Origin: Teredinibacter turnerae | GTDB lineage: Bacteria; Pseudomonadota; Gammaproteobacteria; Pseudomonadales; Cellvibrionaceae | Reading direction: 5' to 3' | Assembly: GCF_037935975.1 (NCBI RefSeq) | Contig: NZ_CP149817.1 | Span: forward strand, 4,836,001-4,900,000 | DNA: 64,000 nt | Shown here: piece by piece, positions 9,311 through 19,175 of the stretch | Position numbering within the stretch: the first letter of the stretch is position 1 | How the letters are laid out: each line of letters starts with the position of its first letter | Position numbers and translations under genes: made by a program | The notes under the pieces: model-generated | What the model was told of the DNA's origin: nothing | What the model saw: the letters and a program-made list of their open reading frames with translations, nothing else | Database searches by the model: none

Positions 9311-11596
9311 TTAGCAACTGCCGTGGAACGTGCGGCTGATAACATCCTGTTGCTGCTCTTTGGTGAGCTTGTTGAAATTCACCGCATAACCGGAAACGCG
9401 AATAGTGAGCTGTGGATATTTCTCGGGGTGCGCCATCGCGTCTACCAGGAGTTCACGGGCCAGTACATTGACGTTGACGTGGTGGCCAGCGGAGCCGAAA
9501 TAGCCATCCAGTAAACCGACAAGGTTCGACGTTTTTGCCCGGTCGTCGGTGCCCAAGGCATTGGGCACCATACTCATGGTGTAGGAGATACCGTCCTCAG
9601 AGTCACCGTAAGGCAGTTTGGCAACACTCAGCAGTGACGCCAAAGCGCCGTTGGTGTCACGCCCGTGCATAGGGTTGGCGCCAGGCGCAAACGGTTCGCC
9701 TGTGCGGCGGCCATCGGGCGTATTACCGGTTTTTTTGCCGTAGACCACATTGGAAGTGATGGTCAGCACCGATTGCGTGGGCTCTGCATTGCGATAGGTT
9801 TTGTTCGCGCGCACATGGTTCATAAAGCGGCTAACCACATCGCAGGCAATCTGATCGACGCGATCGTCGTTGTTGCCGTACTTGGGATAATCGCCCTCGG
9901 TTACATAGTCTTTTACCAGACCATCTTCCCCGATGACTGGGGTCACCTTCGCGTATTTAATTGCGCTGAGCGAGTCTGCAACGATAGAAAGCCCGGCAAT
10001 ACCGCATGCCAGGGTGCGCTTGACATCCCTATCGTGCAACGCCATCAGCGGTGTTTCGTAAGCGTACTTGTCGTGCATATAGTGAATAGCATTCAGCGCT
10101 GCAACATAAGTTCTGGCAAGCCAGGCCATGTAAGTATCGAAGCGCGCCATCACCTTGTCGTATTCGAGTACGTCATCGGCCATAACGTCTGCTGCTGGGC
10201 CGACCTGCAAGCCGATTTTCTCGTCGACACCACCGTTGATGGCGTACAGCAAGGTTTTGGCAAGGTTTGCACGCGCGCCGAAGAACTGCATTTGCTTGCC
10301 GATGGGCATGGCAGATACACAGCACGCAATCCCGTAGTCGTCGCCGAAGCGATCGCGCATCAGGTCATCGCTTTCGTATTGGATGGACGAAGTATCGATA
10401 GACACTTTCGCACAAAAATCTTTAAAGCCTTTAGGTAATTTATTGGACCACAATACCGTCAGGTTGGGCTCAGGCGCGGGCCCAAGATTGTATAGCGTTT
10501 GCAGTACACGAAAAGAGTTTTTGGTAACGAGTGAACGGCCGTCGCAGCCCATCCCGGCAATAGACTCAGTCACCCAGGTGGGGTCGCCGGAGAACAGTTC
10601 GTCGTATTCAGGCGTGCGCAGAAAACGCACCAGGCGAAGCTTGATGACCAAGTCGTCGATCAGCTCCTGCGCTTCCGCTTCGGTCAGCAGGCCGTTGCGC
10701 ATATCGCGCTCAATGTAGATATCTAAAAAGCTGGACACGCGCCCAATACTCATGGCCGCGCCGTTTTGCGATTTCACCGCAGCGAGGTAGGCGAAGTACG
10801 TCCACTGAATAGCTTCACGTGCGGTTTTCGCCGGGTTACTGATGTCGCTGCCATAGCTCGCGGCCATGGCTTTGATATCCTGCAGCGCAGCAATCTGGTC
10901 ACTGAGTTCTTCGCGCAGACGAATGGTATCTTCCACCATATCCCAGCTTTCGGTTTCCGCTTTTTCTGCCTTCTTAGCCTTGATGAGAAAATCAACGCCG
11001 TACAAGGCAACACGTCGGTAATCGCCAATAATACGGCCCCGACCATAGGCGTCGGGAAGGCCAGTGATCACGCCGGCTTTGCGGCAGCGAAGAATTTCAG
11101 GCGTGTAGGCATCGAACACCCCCTGGTTATGGGTTTTGCGATATTTGCTAAACACCTCGAGAACTGCAGGGTTTAATTCTTTGCCGTAGGTTTCACAGGA
11201 GGTTTGCACCATACGGATCCCGCCGAAAGGCACGATCGCGCGCTTTAGAGGGGCGTCAGTTTGCAGGCCGACAATTTTTTCCAGCGCGAGATTAATATAA
11301 CCGGGCTTGTGCGAGGTCACAGTGGCTGGGGTATCTGCATCAAAATCCAGTGGTCCACCAGCGGCCTGTTCGGCTTTGAGCAGCTCCAAGACTTCTTTCC
11401 AGAGAGTTTCTGTGCGGTGAGTTGGCCCGGCGAGAAAAGAGTCATCACCGTCGAATGGCGTGTAGTTGCATTGAAGAAAGTCTCTCACATCGACGGAATC
11501 TTGCCATGAGCCAGCAACGAAGCCCGCCCAAGGGTCACACACTGGACCATTGGCGACTTCAGATGCTTTCTCGGAGATCTCTGCCTTAATATTCAT
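9311..11596 (-). CDS. pflB: Pyruvate formate-lyase (formate C-acetyltransferase)
   Basis: 761-residue glycyl-radical enzyme that converts pyruvate and CoA to acetyl-CoA and formate in anaerobic or microaerobic metabolism. The ATG at 11596 (MNIKAEIS...) is chosen over an upstream frame extension because GAGG lies before it and E. coli PflB is 760 residues. The catalytic pair Cys425-Cys426 ([14 protein letters not shown]) and the C-terminal radical glycine at about 736 (RVSGYAV) are both intact. The gene for the radical-SAM activating enzyme (pflA) and the formate channel (focA), often adjacent in other bacteria, are not next to it in this window. A class II FNR-type promoter is predicted upstream, which fits oxygen control. 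Confidence 0.97.
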   Translation of the reverse strand: MNIKAEISEKASEVANGPVCDPWAGFVAGSWQDSVDVRDFLQCNYTPFDGDDSFLAGPTHRTETLWKEVLELLKAEQAAGGPLDFDADTPATVTSHKPGYINLALEKIVGLQTDAPLKRAIVPFGGIRMVQTSCETYGKELNPAVLEVFSKYRKTHNQGVFDAYTPEILRCRKAGVITGLPDAYGRGRIIGDYRRVALYGVDFLIKAKKAEKAETESWDMVEDTIRLREELSDQIAALQDIKAMAASYGSDISNPAKTAREAIQWTYFAYLAAVKSQNGAAMSIGRVSSFLDIYIERDMRNGLLTEAEAQELIDDLVIKLRLVRFLRTPEYDELFSGDPTWVTESIAGMGCDGRSLVTKNSFRVLQTLYNLGPAPEPNLTVLWSNKLPKGFKDFCAKVSIDTSSIQYESDDLMRDRFGDDYGIACCVSAMPIGKQMQFFGARANLAKTLLYAINGGVDEKIGLQVGPAADVMADDVLEYDKVMARFDTYMAWLARTYVAALNAIHYMHDKYAYETPLMALHDRDVKRTLACGIAGLSIVADSLSAIKYAKVTPVIGEDGLVKDYVTEGDYPKYGNNDDRVDQIACDVVSRFMNHVRANKTYRNAEPTQSVLTITSNVVYGKKTGNTPDGRRTGEPFAPGANPMHGRDTNGALASLLSVAKLPYGDSEDGISYTMSMVPNALGTDDRAKTSNLVGLLDGYFGSAGHHVNVNVLARELLVDAMAHPEKYPQLTIRVSGYAVNFNKLTKEQQQDVISRTFHGSC

Positions 11597-11695
11597 AGAT
11601 TGCCTCACACAATAAAAAAACGAAAAGGGCAACGCCTTTTGAGCGCAGACCCATTAGGTACGAATGTTCGGTTGGAACGGGGGGATAATCAGGCG

Positions 11696-11744
11696 TGATT
11701 GATATTCTACGCCGCCCCACTAAATTCGATTTGATACAACGCAA
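11696..11744 (-). promoter_or_regulatory. Predicted FNR/Anr-dependent promoter of pflB
   Basis: On the minus strand, TTGCG-TTGT-ATCAA (11744-11731) resembles the FNR box TTGATNNNNATCAA, with 8 of 10 half-site bases matching. A -10 hexamer TAGAAT lies at 11709-11704. If transcription starts at the A at 11696, the box is centred at -41.5, the classic class II FNR position. The leader to the ATG would be about 100 nt. Confidence 0.5.
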
Positions 11745-11816
11745 TTCGTGCAAGCTTTACACGGGGAGAGGGGAATAGCCGGTCGAATAACGTATTACAG
11801 ATAGTGGAGACATCAT

Positions 11817-11852
11817 AAAAAAATTCGCCATTTTTAGGGTGAATGGCGAATT
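11817..11852 (-). terminator. Rho-independent terminator of the GspE-like gene
   Basis: An 11-bp perfect stem (11822-11832 with 11842-11852) encloses a 9-nt loop. It is followed on the minus strand by seven T residues and lies 45 bases after the stop. Confidence 0.9.
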
Positions 11853-11896
11853 CAATAAAAATAATACTGGTGGCCGCCTGCGCGAGATTTACCGGG

Positions 11897-13675
11897 CTAG
11901 CTGCTCTCTGGCGGCGGGGCAACACGCAACACTTCAGCGAGTGTGGTGCGGCCCTGGGCAATTTTTTGGGCACCGGACAAGCGCAGAGTGCGCATACCAT
12001 CGCGCATCGCCTGTTGTCGCATCGCCTGCAGATCGAGGGTGTCGTTGATGTGTTGCTGCACGCTGTCGGTTAAGGTCAGAATTTCGTAGATACCCTGGCG
12101 CCCCAAGTACCCTGTATTGCGGCATTCAAGACACCCCTCGGGAGCGTACACTTTCGGTGGGCGCGCGACTTTCCAGGGCCGTACCAGATTTTCCCAATCG
12201 CCGCTGCTAATGGTGCTTTCGCTCTTGCAGTGCGGGCACAACGTCCGAATTAAGCGCTGCGCCATCACACCCAGCACAGTGGACCGCAACAGATAGCTGG
12301 GCACCCCCAGATCCAGTAACCGGGTGATCGCCGAAGCCGCATCGTTGGTGTGTAAGGTGGACAGCACTAAGTGCCCTGTAAGCGCCGCCTGCACCGCCAT
12401 TTGCGCGGTCTCGCGATCGCGAATTTCGCCCACCATTATGATGTCTGGATCCTGACGCATCAGGGTACGGATTCCAGCGGCAAAATCGAATTCGATATTG
12501 TGCTGTACCTGAGTCTGGTTAAACGCCTCTTCCACCATTTCTATCGGATCTTCAATGGTGGAAACATTAACCTGTTCAGTAGCCAGTTGGCGCAAACTGG
12601 AATAGAGCGTCGTGGTTTTACCCGAACCGGTGGGGCCAGTCACCAACAAAATACCGTGGGGTTTTCCGGTCATACTGCTCCAGCGTTTGAAGTCATCGCC
12701 CATCAACCCCAACTGTTCGAATGTACGAAACAGTACGTCTGGATCGAAGATCCGCATTACCAGTTTTTCGCCAAATGCTGTGGGTAATGTAGATAAACGC
12801 AATTCCGCTTCCATCCCGTTAGGCCGCTTGGTTTTAATACGCCCATCCTGCGGCTTGCGCTTTTCTGCGACGTTCATCCGCCCCAGTATTTTTAAGCGGC
12901 TGACAATCGCGGTGGCCACATTGGCCGGAAACTCATAAATATTATGCAGTACACCGTCAATACGAAAACGCATGCGGCAGATTTCCCGACGCGGCTCCAG
13001 ATGGATATCGCTAGCGCGCTGATCGAAAGCATATTGCAGCAGCCAGTCCACGATATTAACCACATGCTGATCATTGGCTTCCGGGTCTTTCAGGCGGCCA
13101 AGTTCCAGCAACTGCTCAAAATTAGCGGCACCGGAACGGGTATTGCCACCGCCATCTTCCGCGCCGCTGACAGAGCGAGCCAGCGAATAAAACTCCACGC
13201 GGTAGCGATTGAGATCGGAGGGGCGAGCAAAAACCCGTTTAATTTGCTGGCGCACTGTTTGCGCGAGCTGCATTTCCCATTCAGTAATAAACGGCTGACT
13301 CACGGCAATCGTCACAATTTCCGCAGTCACGCCCACACACAACAGCCCGTGGCGCTTGGCAAACTGGTAGGACATGACTTCCGCGACCTTCGCCACCGGT
13401 ATTTTCATTGGATCGATATGGAATAACGGCAGCGCTGCTTTTTCCGCGAGCCACTCGGTGAGTGTGAGCTCATCCATTTTTTTCCCTGGCGCCCGCAAGT
13501 TTTCCAGTTCCTGCGAGGCGAGGTAGGTGAGCGGATGCATCAGCGTTTGCTCTCGGGTGCGGTGCGCCCCCATGACCATGTTGGCTTCCTCCTGTTGAAC
13601 GAAGCCTTCGTCGACCAGGTCTAAAAGCAGTGAACGCAAGTCCAGTGCGCGTTCGGCAAGAAAGTCAGATTTCAT
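11897..13675 (-). CDS. GspE/PilB-family type II secretion or type IV pilus assembly ATPase
   Basis: 592-residue cytoplasmic hexameric ATPase of the secretion ATPase superfamily. An N-terminal MshEN/GspE-N-like domain spans roughly residues 1-150. The core carries Walker A GPTGSGKTT at about 347, an Asp box (STIEDPIE), Walker B (DPDIIMVGEIRD) and the His box (LVLSTLHTNDA). Two Cys pairs, CPHC and CLEC, form the zinc-binding tetracysteine seen in GspE/PilB. No other gsp, msh or pil genes flank it, so it is an orphan here and its machine cannot be named. Candidates are a PilB paralogue or the ATPase of a T2SS encoded elsewhere, which would suit a polymer degrader that secretes enzymes. Confidence 0.92.
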   Translation of the reverse strand: MKSDFLAERALDLRSLLLDLVDEGFVQQEEANMVMGAHRTREQTLMHPLTYLASQELENLRAPGKKMDELTLTEWLAEKAALPLFHIDPMKIPVAKVAEVMSYQFAKRHGLLCVGVTAEIVTIAVSQPFITEWEMQLAQTVRQQIKRVFARPSDLNRYRVEFYSLARSVSGAEDGGGNTRSGAANFEQLLELGRLKDPEANDQHVVNIVDWLLQYAFDQRASDIHLEPRREICRMRFRIDGVLHNIYEFPANVATAIVSRLKILGRMNVAEKRKPQDGRIKTKRPNGMEAELRLSTLPTAFGEKLVMRIFDPDVLFRTFEQLGLMGDDFKRWSSMTGKPHGILLVTGPTGSGKTTTLYSSLRQLATEQVNVSTIEDPIEMVEEAFNQTQVQHNIEFDFAAGIRTLMRQDPDIIMVGEIRDRETAQMAVQAALTGHLVLSTLHTNDAASAITRLLDLGVPSYLLRSTVLGVMAQRLIRTLCPHCKSESTISSGDWENLVRPWKVARPPKVYAPEGCLECRNTGYLGRQGIYEILTLTDSVQQHINDTLDLQAMRQQAMRDGMRTLRLSGAQKIAQGRTTLAEVLRVAPPPESS

Positions 13676-13805
13676 AAATAATCGCGGTCAACATTGACCC
13701 AGTTTTCATTGGTTGTCTGTAAAGATTGTAACTCACATGGCAAGGTCGCCCTCGCGTCATATAAGCCATCAAACCACATGCATTCATCAATTGTAAGGAA
13801 CTATC

Positions 13806-14609
13806 ATGGAATTCACGGTTTATCAGGTGGACTCTTTCAGTAATCGCCCCTTCGCCGGCAATCCTGCTGCGGTGCTGGTGCTGGAGCGTTCTTTGGACGA
13901 AGAGACCATGCGCAATATTGCGGCCGAGATGAACCTGTCAGAAACCGCGTTCGCCGTACGTGACGGTGATCGCTTCGGCCTGCGCTGGTTTACGCCCACC
14001 ACTGAAGTTGCGCTCTGTGGACACGCCACGCTGGCCACCGCACACGTGCTGTTTAACCACTTGGATTACGCCGCGGACACTGTGTATTTCGACACGCTCA
14101 GCGGAGAGCTGCGAACCAGAAAAACCGACGCTGGTTTGATCGAGATGGATTTTCCCACAGCGACATTAACCCCTGTGTCCGCCACCAACGAGATTATCGA
14201 TGCCATTAGCGCGCGCCCACTGGCGCTCATGACTGACGGTACAAAACTCCTGATCGAGCTGGACAGCGCGCGCAAGGTCTGTAACTTAAATCCTGATATG
14301 GATAGACTTCGTAAACTGCCGTACATGGGTGTATGCTGTTGCGCCCTGGCCAATGACTATGTCGCCGACCCCCAGCCGGACTTCGTCAGTCGCTTTTTTG
14401 CGCCGGCGTCGGGTATTCCGGAAGATCCGGTCACCGGCTCCGCTCATACCCTGTTGATGCCGCATTTTGGTAAAAAACTCGGTAGGAACACTCTACAGGC
14501 ACGTCAAATCTCCGCCCGCGGTGGGGATCTGCACTTAGAGCAGAAAGGTGACCGGGTGCTGATTGCAGGTACCGCGGTCACGGTTATGAAGGCCAGTCTC
14601 TATCTATGA
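13806..14609 (+). CDS. PhzF family isomerase/epimerase
   Basis: 267-residue protein of the PhzF/diaminopimelate-epimerase-like fold, a two-domain isomerase family. The N-terminal signature FSNRPFAGNPAAVL contains the conserved Asn-Pro. The catalytic Glu follows in the MNLSETAF segment. CGHATLATAHVLF and EDPVTGSAH are the other family motifs. The start has AAGGAA seven bases upstream. It ends 33 bases before argE on the same strand, and a 6-bp GGGAGC/GCTCCC hairpin lies between them, so co-transcription is likely. PhzF is the phenazine enzyme, but most members have unknown substrates and no phenazine genes are near. Confidence 0.9.
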   Translation: MEFTVYQVDSFSNRPFAGNPAAVLVLERSLDEETMRNIAAEMNLSETAFAVRDGDRFGLRWFTPTTEVALCGHATLATAHVLFNHLDYAADTVYFDTLSGELRTRKTDAGLIEMDFPTATLTPVSATNEIIDAISARPLALMTDGTKLLIELDSARKVCNLNPDMDRLRKLPYMGVCCCALANDYVADPQPDFVSRFFAPASGIPEDPVTGSAHTLLMPHFGKKLGRNTLQARQISARGGDLHLEQKGDRVLIAGTAVTVMKASLYL

Positions 14610-14642
14610 TTGTGGGAGCGCCAAGCTCCCGTCAGGACATGT

Positions 14643-15809
14643 ATGATCGATACCCGTTTATTCACCCGCAGGCTGGCGGACCTTATCGCCCAGCCCTCGG
14701 TCAGTTGTACCAGCCCACAGCTGGATATGAGCAACCGCAACGTCGTTGAACTACTAGCCGAATGGCTGGCCGCCAAACAGTTCCAAGTGGAATTCCAGGA
14801 ACTGCCTGATAACAAAGCCAACCTGATTGCCACGCGCGGCAGTGGCCCTGGCGGGCTGGTACTCTCGGGCCACACAGACACCGTGCCTTGCAACCCCGAT
14901 CGCTGGGAACAAGACCCTTTTACCCTGTCCAGCAGAGACAACCGCTTTTACGGGCTTGGCGCCACAGATATGAAAGGGTTTTTCCCGGTAGTGCTGGCAG
15001 CACTCGACCGCCTGGACGAGCATCTCGATAAGCTTCAGCAACCGGTTATTGTGCTCGCCACCGCTGACGAAGAGTCCTCAATGAGCGGGGCTCGAGCCCT
15101 GGTTAAAGCCGGATTGCCAAAAGCGCGGTACGCGGTGATTGGTGAACCCACCAGCATGCACCCAATTCGCATGCACAAGGGCATTATGATGGAAGCCATT
15201 CGTATCCAGGGCTTGGCGGGGCACTCGTCCAACCCTGCGCTCGGCCACAACGCGATGGAATCCATGCATGCTGTTCTCGGTGAACTGCTTAAATTCCGCA
15301 GTGAGATTCAGGCCAAATACAGCAATACGGGTTTTGCTATCCCCGTTCCCACACTCAACCCAGGCTATATCCACGGTGGCGACAATCCGAACCGTATTTG
15401 TGGCCACTGCGAGATGCACTTTGATTTGCGCCCGCTGCCAGGCATGGATATCGGCGATTTACATCATCAGTTACAACAGCGCCTGACCCCCATTGGAGAA
15501 GCCCACAACACACCACTCACCCTGGTGAGCCTGATTGGCGGAATCGATGCTTACGAACAAAGCGCCGACAGTGAACTGGTGGTGCTCGCGGAAAAACTCA
15601 CAGGCTTCGATTCCGAGAGCGTGGCATTCGCCACCGAAGCGCCGTTTTTGCAAAAACTGGGGATGCAAACGCTGGTAATGGGGCCAGGTTCAATCGATCA
15701 GGCACACCAGCCCAATGAGTATATGGCTCACGATCAGGTTGCGCCTGCAGTCGATGTCATCGCCAACCTGATAACCCAGCTCTGCTTACAGACAACACAG
15801 GCCGCTTGA
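14643..15809 (+). CDS. argE: Acetylornithine deacetylase
   Basis: 388-residue zinc peptidase-fold enzyme (M20A) that hydrolyses N-acetylornithine to ornithine and acetate in arginine synthesis. The ATG at 14643 has AGGA seven bases upstream and gives the usual N-terminus. Metal ligands are visible in order: His in LSGHTDTVP, Asp in GATDMKGFF, Glu-Glu in TADEESSMSGA, Glu or Asp in IGEPTS, and His in IDQAHQPNEYM. The dimerisation domain begins at about residue 180 (KGIMMEAIRIQGLAGHSS). argA follows after 58 bases on the same strand, so first and fifth steps of the acetylated pathway are neighbours, as in several Pseudomonas relatives. Confidence 0.95.
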   Translation: MIDTRLFTRRLADLIAQPSVSCTSPQLDMSNRNVVELLAEWLAAKQFQVEFQELPDNKANLIATRGSGPGGLVLSGHTDTVPCNPDRWEQDPFTLSSRDNRFYGLGATDMKGFFPVVLAALDRLDEHLDKLQQPVIVLATADEESSMSGARALVKAGLPKARYAVIGEPTSMHPIRMHKGIMMEAIRIQGLAGHSSNPALGHNAMESMHAVLGELLKFRSEIQAKYSNTGFAIPVPTLNPGYIHGGDNPNRICGHCEMHFDLRPLPGMDIGDLHHQLQQRLTPIGEAHNTPLTLVSLIGGIDAYEQSADSELVVLAEKLTGFDSESVAFATEAPFLQKLGMQTLVMGPGSIDQAHQPNEYMAHDQVAPAVDVIANLITQLCLQTTQAA

Positions 15810-15867
15810 TAAAGCGGCTGCGTCTCATCGATAATTTTGCCTGCTTAGGTCTGCTTAGAGATACACC

Positions 15868-17196
15868 GTGTCCACCGAATCGAATAACTACATCCAATGG
15901 TTTCGCCACACCTCGCCTTATATCAATTCGCACCGGGGTAAAACGTTTGTTGTTTTGCTGCCCGGTGATTGTATTTCGCAGGATAACTTCCCCAATATTA
16001 TTAACGACCTGACCCTGCTTAGCAGCCTTGGTGTGCGCCTGGTGGTCGTGCACGGAGCACGACGTCAGATCGATGAACAATTGGCGGCGATAAACAGCCA
16101 AACCGAATTTCACAAGGGCGTGCGTATCACCACGCGGGACCAAATGGGTGAAGTCTTGAAAGCCATTGGACATGCGCGCTTTACCATTGAGGCGGCTTTT
16201 TCCAGCGGGTTACCGGATTCGCCCATGTATGGCTCAAAAATTCGCGTTCGCTGTGGCAATTTTGTTACGGCAATGCCGCAGGGCGTAATCGACGGAATCG
16301 ACCATCAACTGACCGGCAAAGTCCGCAGTGTCGATGCCAGCGGCATTCGCGCCATGCTTGATCAAAACAGTCTCGCACTGGTTTCACCGCTGGGCTATTC
16401 ATTAACAGGTGAAGCGTTTAACCTCAGTTTCGCCGACGTGGCCATCGCCATCGGCAATGCACTACAAGCTGACAAATTAATCGCCTACAACGACGATGGC
16501 CCGATAACCGATAGCCAGGGCGAACAGTTTCGTGAACTCACCTTGCTCCAGTGTGAGCGATTTCTATTGGAGAAGCAGCAACACAACCGCTCCAATACCT
16601 ACTTTTCTTTGCGCGCCTGCTATCAGGCGTGCGACGGCGGTGTTTCCCGTGCTCATGTAGTCTCTGCTTGCGATGATGGTGCACTGATCAAAGAGCTATA
16701 CACCCGCGATGGCTCCGGCACCATGGTTTATCGCGACAGCTACGAAACCATCAGACGAGCCCGGGTGGAAGATGTGGTTGGCATACTCAACTTGATCGAA
16801 CCGTTAGAGCAAAAAGGTATATTGGTAAAGCGCTCAAGGGAGCATCTCGAAACAGAGATTGGCTTTTTCACCGTGATGGAAAAAGACAACCTCATCGTAG
16901 GCTGTGCCGCGCTTTACCCCATCGCCAATAGTGAGGCGGGGGAGCTGGCGTGCGTAGCGATGCACAATGATTATCGGGGAGATGGTCGTGCAGCCAAGCT
17001 GCTTACCCACATCGAACGCCAGGCGCACAAGCTGAGCTTTACCCAGTTGTTTGCACTCACGACCCAAACGGCACATTGGTTTTTAGAGCAGGGTTTTCGC
17101 GAGTGCGATGTGGAGCAACTGCCGGGCGAGCGCAAAGCACTCTACAATTATCAGCGCCGTTCAAAAGTCTTCGTCAAAACCGTGCAAACCGAGTAA
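15868..17196 (+). CDS. argA: N-acetylglutamate synthase
   Basis: 442-residue enzyme that acetylates glutamate with acetyl-CoA, the first step of arginine synthesis. The N-terminal amino-acid-kinase-like domain (residues about 1-290) binds the feedback inhibitor arginine in E. coli. It contains YINSHRGKTFVVLL and LVVVHGARRQID. The C-terminal GNAT acetyltransferase domain carries RRARVEDVVGI, ACVAMHNDYRGDGRAAKLL (acetyl-CoA loop) and LYNYQRRSKVF near the end. Start is GTG at 15868, giving an N-terminus that aligns with E. coli ArgA. Likely co-transcribed with argE. Confidence 0.95.
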   Translation: MSTESNNYIQWFRHTSPYINSHRGKTFVVLLPGDCISQDNFPNIINDLTLLSSLGVRLVVVHGARRQIDEQLAAINSQTEFHKGVRITTRDQMGEVLKAIGHARFTIEAAFSSGLPDSPMYGSKIRVRCGNFVTAMPQGVIDGIDHQLTGKVRSVDASGIRAMLDQNSLALVSPLGYSLTGEAFNLSFADVAIAIGNALQADKLIAYNDDGPITDSQGEQFRELTLLQCERFLLEKQQHNRSNTYFSLRACYQACDGGVSRAHVVSACDDGALIKELYTRDGSGTMVYRDSYETIRRARVEDVVGILNLIEPLEQKGILVKRSREHLETEIGFFTVMEKDNLIVGCAALYPIANSEAGELACVAMHNDYRGDGRAAKLLTHIERQAHKLSFTQLFALTTQTAHWFLEQGFRECDVEQLPGERKALYNYQRRSKVFVKTVQTE

Positions 17197-17423
17197 CCCG
17201 TAAGGGTAGCCAACGCTGCCCCAACGGTTTTTCCCTCCAATCCCAATTGCTGGCGCACGGAATGCGGCACTCTGCCACGGCCTTCTATCTTACCCCCCGC
17301 CTCTTCACTCCAAATATTCACTACTCGTTTTGGGCAAGTCGCACTTTTTTTGCCTAAACTTTCTCTATTAACGCCTTGATTTTAATTAGCTTATCAAGGC
17401 GGTTTCGCATTTGGGACACCGGT

Positions 17424-19097
17424 ATGAGTTTAGATTTGAAGTCGGAAAACGAACTTCGCCAAATTGATATAGTAAAAATCTACAACAACAAAAAATGCCT
17501 TATCGTTGACGATTTTCCCGAGATTCGCGGCTCGCTCACGCGCACACTGCGCACGTTCGGTGTCAACAGTGTGGACACCGCAGCCAATGGCGAAGAAGCC
17601 ATTCGCGCGTGCAGTTTCAAGAAGTACGACATTGTGTTGTGTGACTACAATCTGGGCGCAGGTAAAGACGGCCAGCAGATACTCGAGGAGGTTCGCTACC
17701 TGCGGGTACTGCTAATGACCAGTTTGTTTGTGATGATTACCGGCGAGAGCTCCCGCGAAATGGTGCTGGGTGCCCTCGAGTGCCAACCAGACGACTACAT
17801 CACCAAACCATACACCCAGCAATCCCTGCGCGTTCGTCTCAACAAAGCTATCGTGCGCCACGAAACGTTGCTGCCAATAAAAAAATTCATCTCTGATGGC
17901 GATTACCGTGCGGCGCTTGATACCTGTAACCAGATGATCGCCGATAATTCGCGTTATGCAGGAGACTGCCTGAAAATAAAAGGCCAGCTGCATTTTTTAT
18001 TAAAACAACTGAAAGAAGCCCAAAAACTTTACGAGAGTGTGCTCGGCAAAAAGCCGTTAGTCTGGGCGAAATTGGGCATGGGCAAAACCCAACTCGCTTT
18101 GGGTAATTACGACTCCGCAGAAGAAATTCTCAACTCGATTATTGAAGAAGATGAGCGCTACGTAGAAGCACACGACCTGCTCGCCGAAGTACATAAAGAG
18201 CGCAAAGACTTATCCGCCGCGCAACGCGCAACGGAAAACGCTACACGGGTATCACCAAAATCGGTACTGCGGCATCGTCAACTTGCCGAATTAGCTGATC
18301 AGAACAACGACGACGAAATCGCCCTGAAATCACACCAAAATGCCATAAAGTGGGGTTTCAACTCCTGCCACGAATCCGAACAGGACTACTTTAACTATGC
18401 ACGCAAGGTGTCGGAAGTGGTGCAAGGTGATAACAGCAGCAATGCAAAAAACCTGACGCGCCAGGGCCATAATTTTCTCGATCGCGCACGCAAACGCTTT
18501 GCAGACCGACCGGAAATCGCCGTTCAGGCGCAGCTGGTTGAAATTCAACTGCACCTGGGCTCTGGCGAGCAAAAGAAGGCGGAAGCGGCGGTGGATAAAG
18601 CCCGCGAAATGTACAACGACCTCGCAACGCCACCGGTAGAAACCAGCCTGGAGATGGCGCGTACACTCCATGCCATGAACAACGAGGATGAAGCGCGCGA
18701 ACTGTTGACGCACTTGGCCGCACGGCATGAGAACGATCCGGAGATCCTGCAGATGATCGACGGAATAACCGGTGAACCCATTAGTGATAAGGGCAAAGTG
18801 GTTGCAACGAAACTGACCAAGGCTGGCATCGAACACTATGAAACCAAAAACTTTGCGGAAGCCATCGATGTGTTCATGGAAGCGCTTGCAAATTACCCAA
18901 AACACATTGGCCTCAACCTCAACCTAATCCAGGCAATCCTGGCCGACACCGAAGCCAATGGCTTCTCAGAACGATACGAGAAACTCTGTCGCCGATCCCT
19001 GCGGGCGGTGGGCACCGTTGGCCCCGATCACAAACAGCACAAGCGCTATGCGTTCCTAACCCGTCAACTCGGCAAGCATTACCCCAACGTAACCTGA
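17424..19097 (+). CDS. Response regulator with C-terminal TPR repeats
   Basis: 557 residues. An N-terminal CheY-like receiver (about 25-150) has the acidic pair DD in LIVDDFPEI, phospho-acceptor Asp74 (VLCDYNLG), the conserved Ser/Thr in MITGES, and Lys128 (ITKPY). The rest is helical with TPR-type repeats, for example LAEVHKERKDLSAAQRATEN and YETKNFAEAIDVFMEAL. There is no DNA-binding, GGDEF or HD output domain, so output is probably by protein-protein contact. The start at 17424 places the receiver at the normal distance from the N-terminus. No histidine kinase is adjacent. The same architecture occurs in Pseudomonas-type genomes; partner unknown. Confidence 0.88.
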   Translation: MSLDLKSENELRQIDIVKIYNNKKCLIVDDFPEIRGSLTRTLRTFGVNSVDTAANGEEAIRACSFKKYDIVLCDYNLGAGKDGQQILEEVRYLRVLLMTSLFVMITGESSREMVLGALECQPDDYITKPYTQQSLRVRLNKAIVRHETLLPIKKFISDGDYRAALDTCNQMIADNSRYAGDCLKIKGQLHFLLKQLKEAQKLYESVLGKKPLVWAKLGMGKTQLALGNYDSAEEILNSIIEEDERYVEAHDLLAEVHKERKDLSAAQRATENATRVSPKSVLRHRQLAELADQNNDDEIALKSHQNAIKWGFNSCHESEQDYFNYARKVSEVVQGDNSSNAKNLTRQGHNFLDRARKRFADRPEIAVQAQLVEIQLHLGSGEQKKAEAAVDKAREMYNDLATPPVETSLEMARTLHAMNNEDEARELLTHLAARHENDPEILQMIDGITGEPISDKGKVVATKLTKAGIEHYETKNFAEAIDVFMEALANYPKHIGLNLNLIQAILADTEANGFSERYEKLCRRSLRAVGTVGPDHKQHKRYAFLTRQLGKHYPNVT

Positions 19098-19175
19098 GGT
19101 ATTACCGCGAGCGTAATCGGACCTGGAATCTGGTATTCTTCGCAGCCAGTTTTCGCCCCCAGAAGGAGTCCGCAC

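Larger units (their letters stand above)
11597..11896. other. Intergenic region between the GspE-like gene and pflB
   Basis: 300 bases. It holds the terminator of the GspE-like gene (11817-11852) and the predicted FNR-type promoter of pflB (11696-11744). Nothing else was seen. Confidence 0.6.

Noticed and set aside
14614-14630. GGGAGC/GCTCCC hairpin between the PhzF-like gene and argE as a terminator
   Set aside because: A six-bp stem with no T tract; more likely read through to argE.
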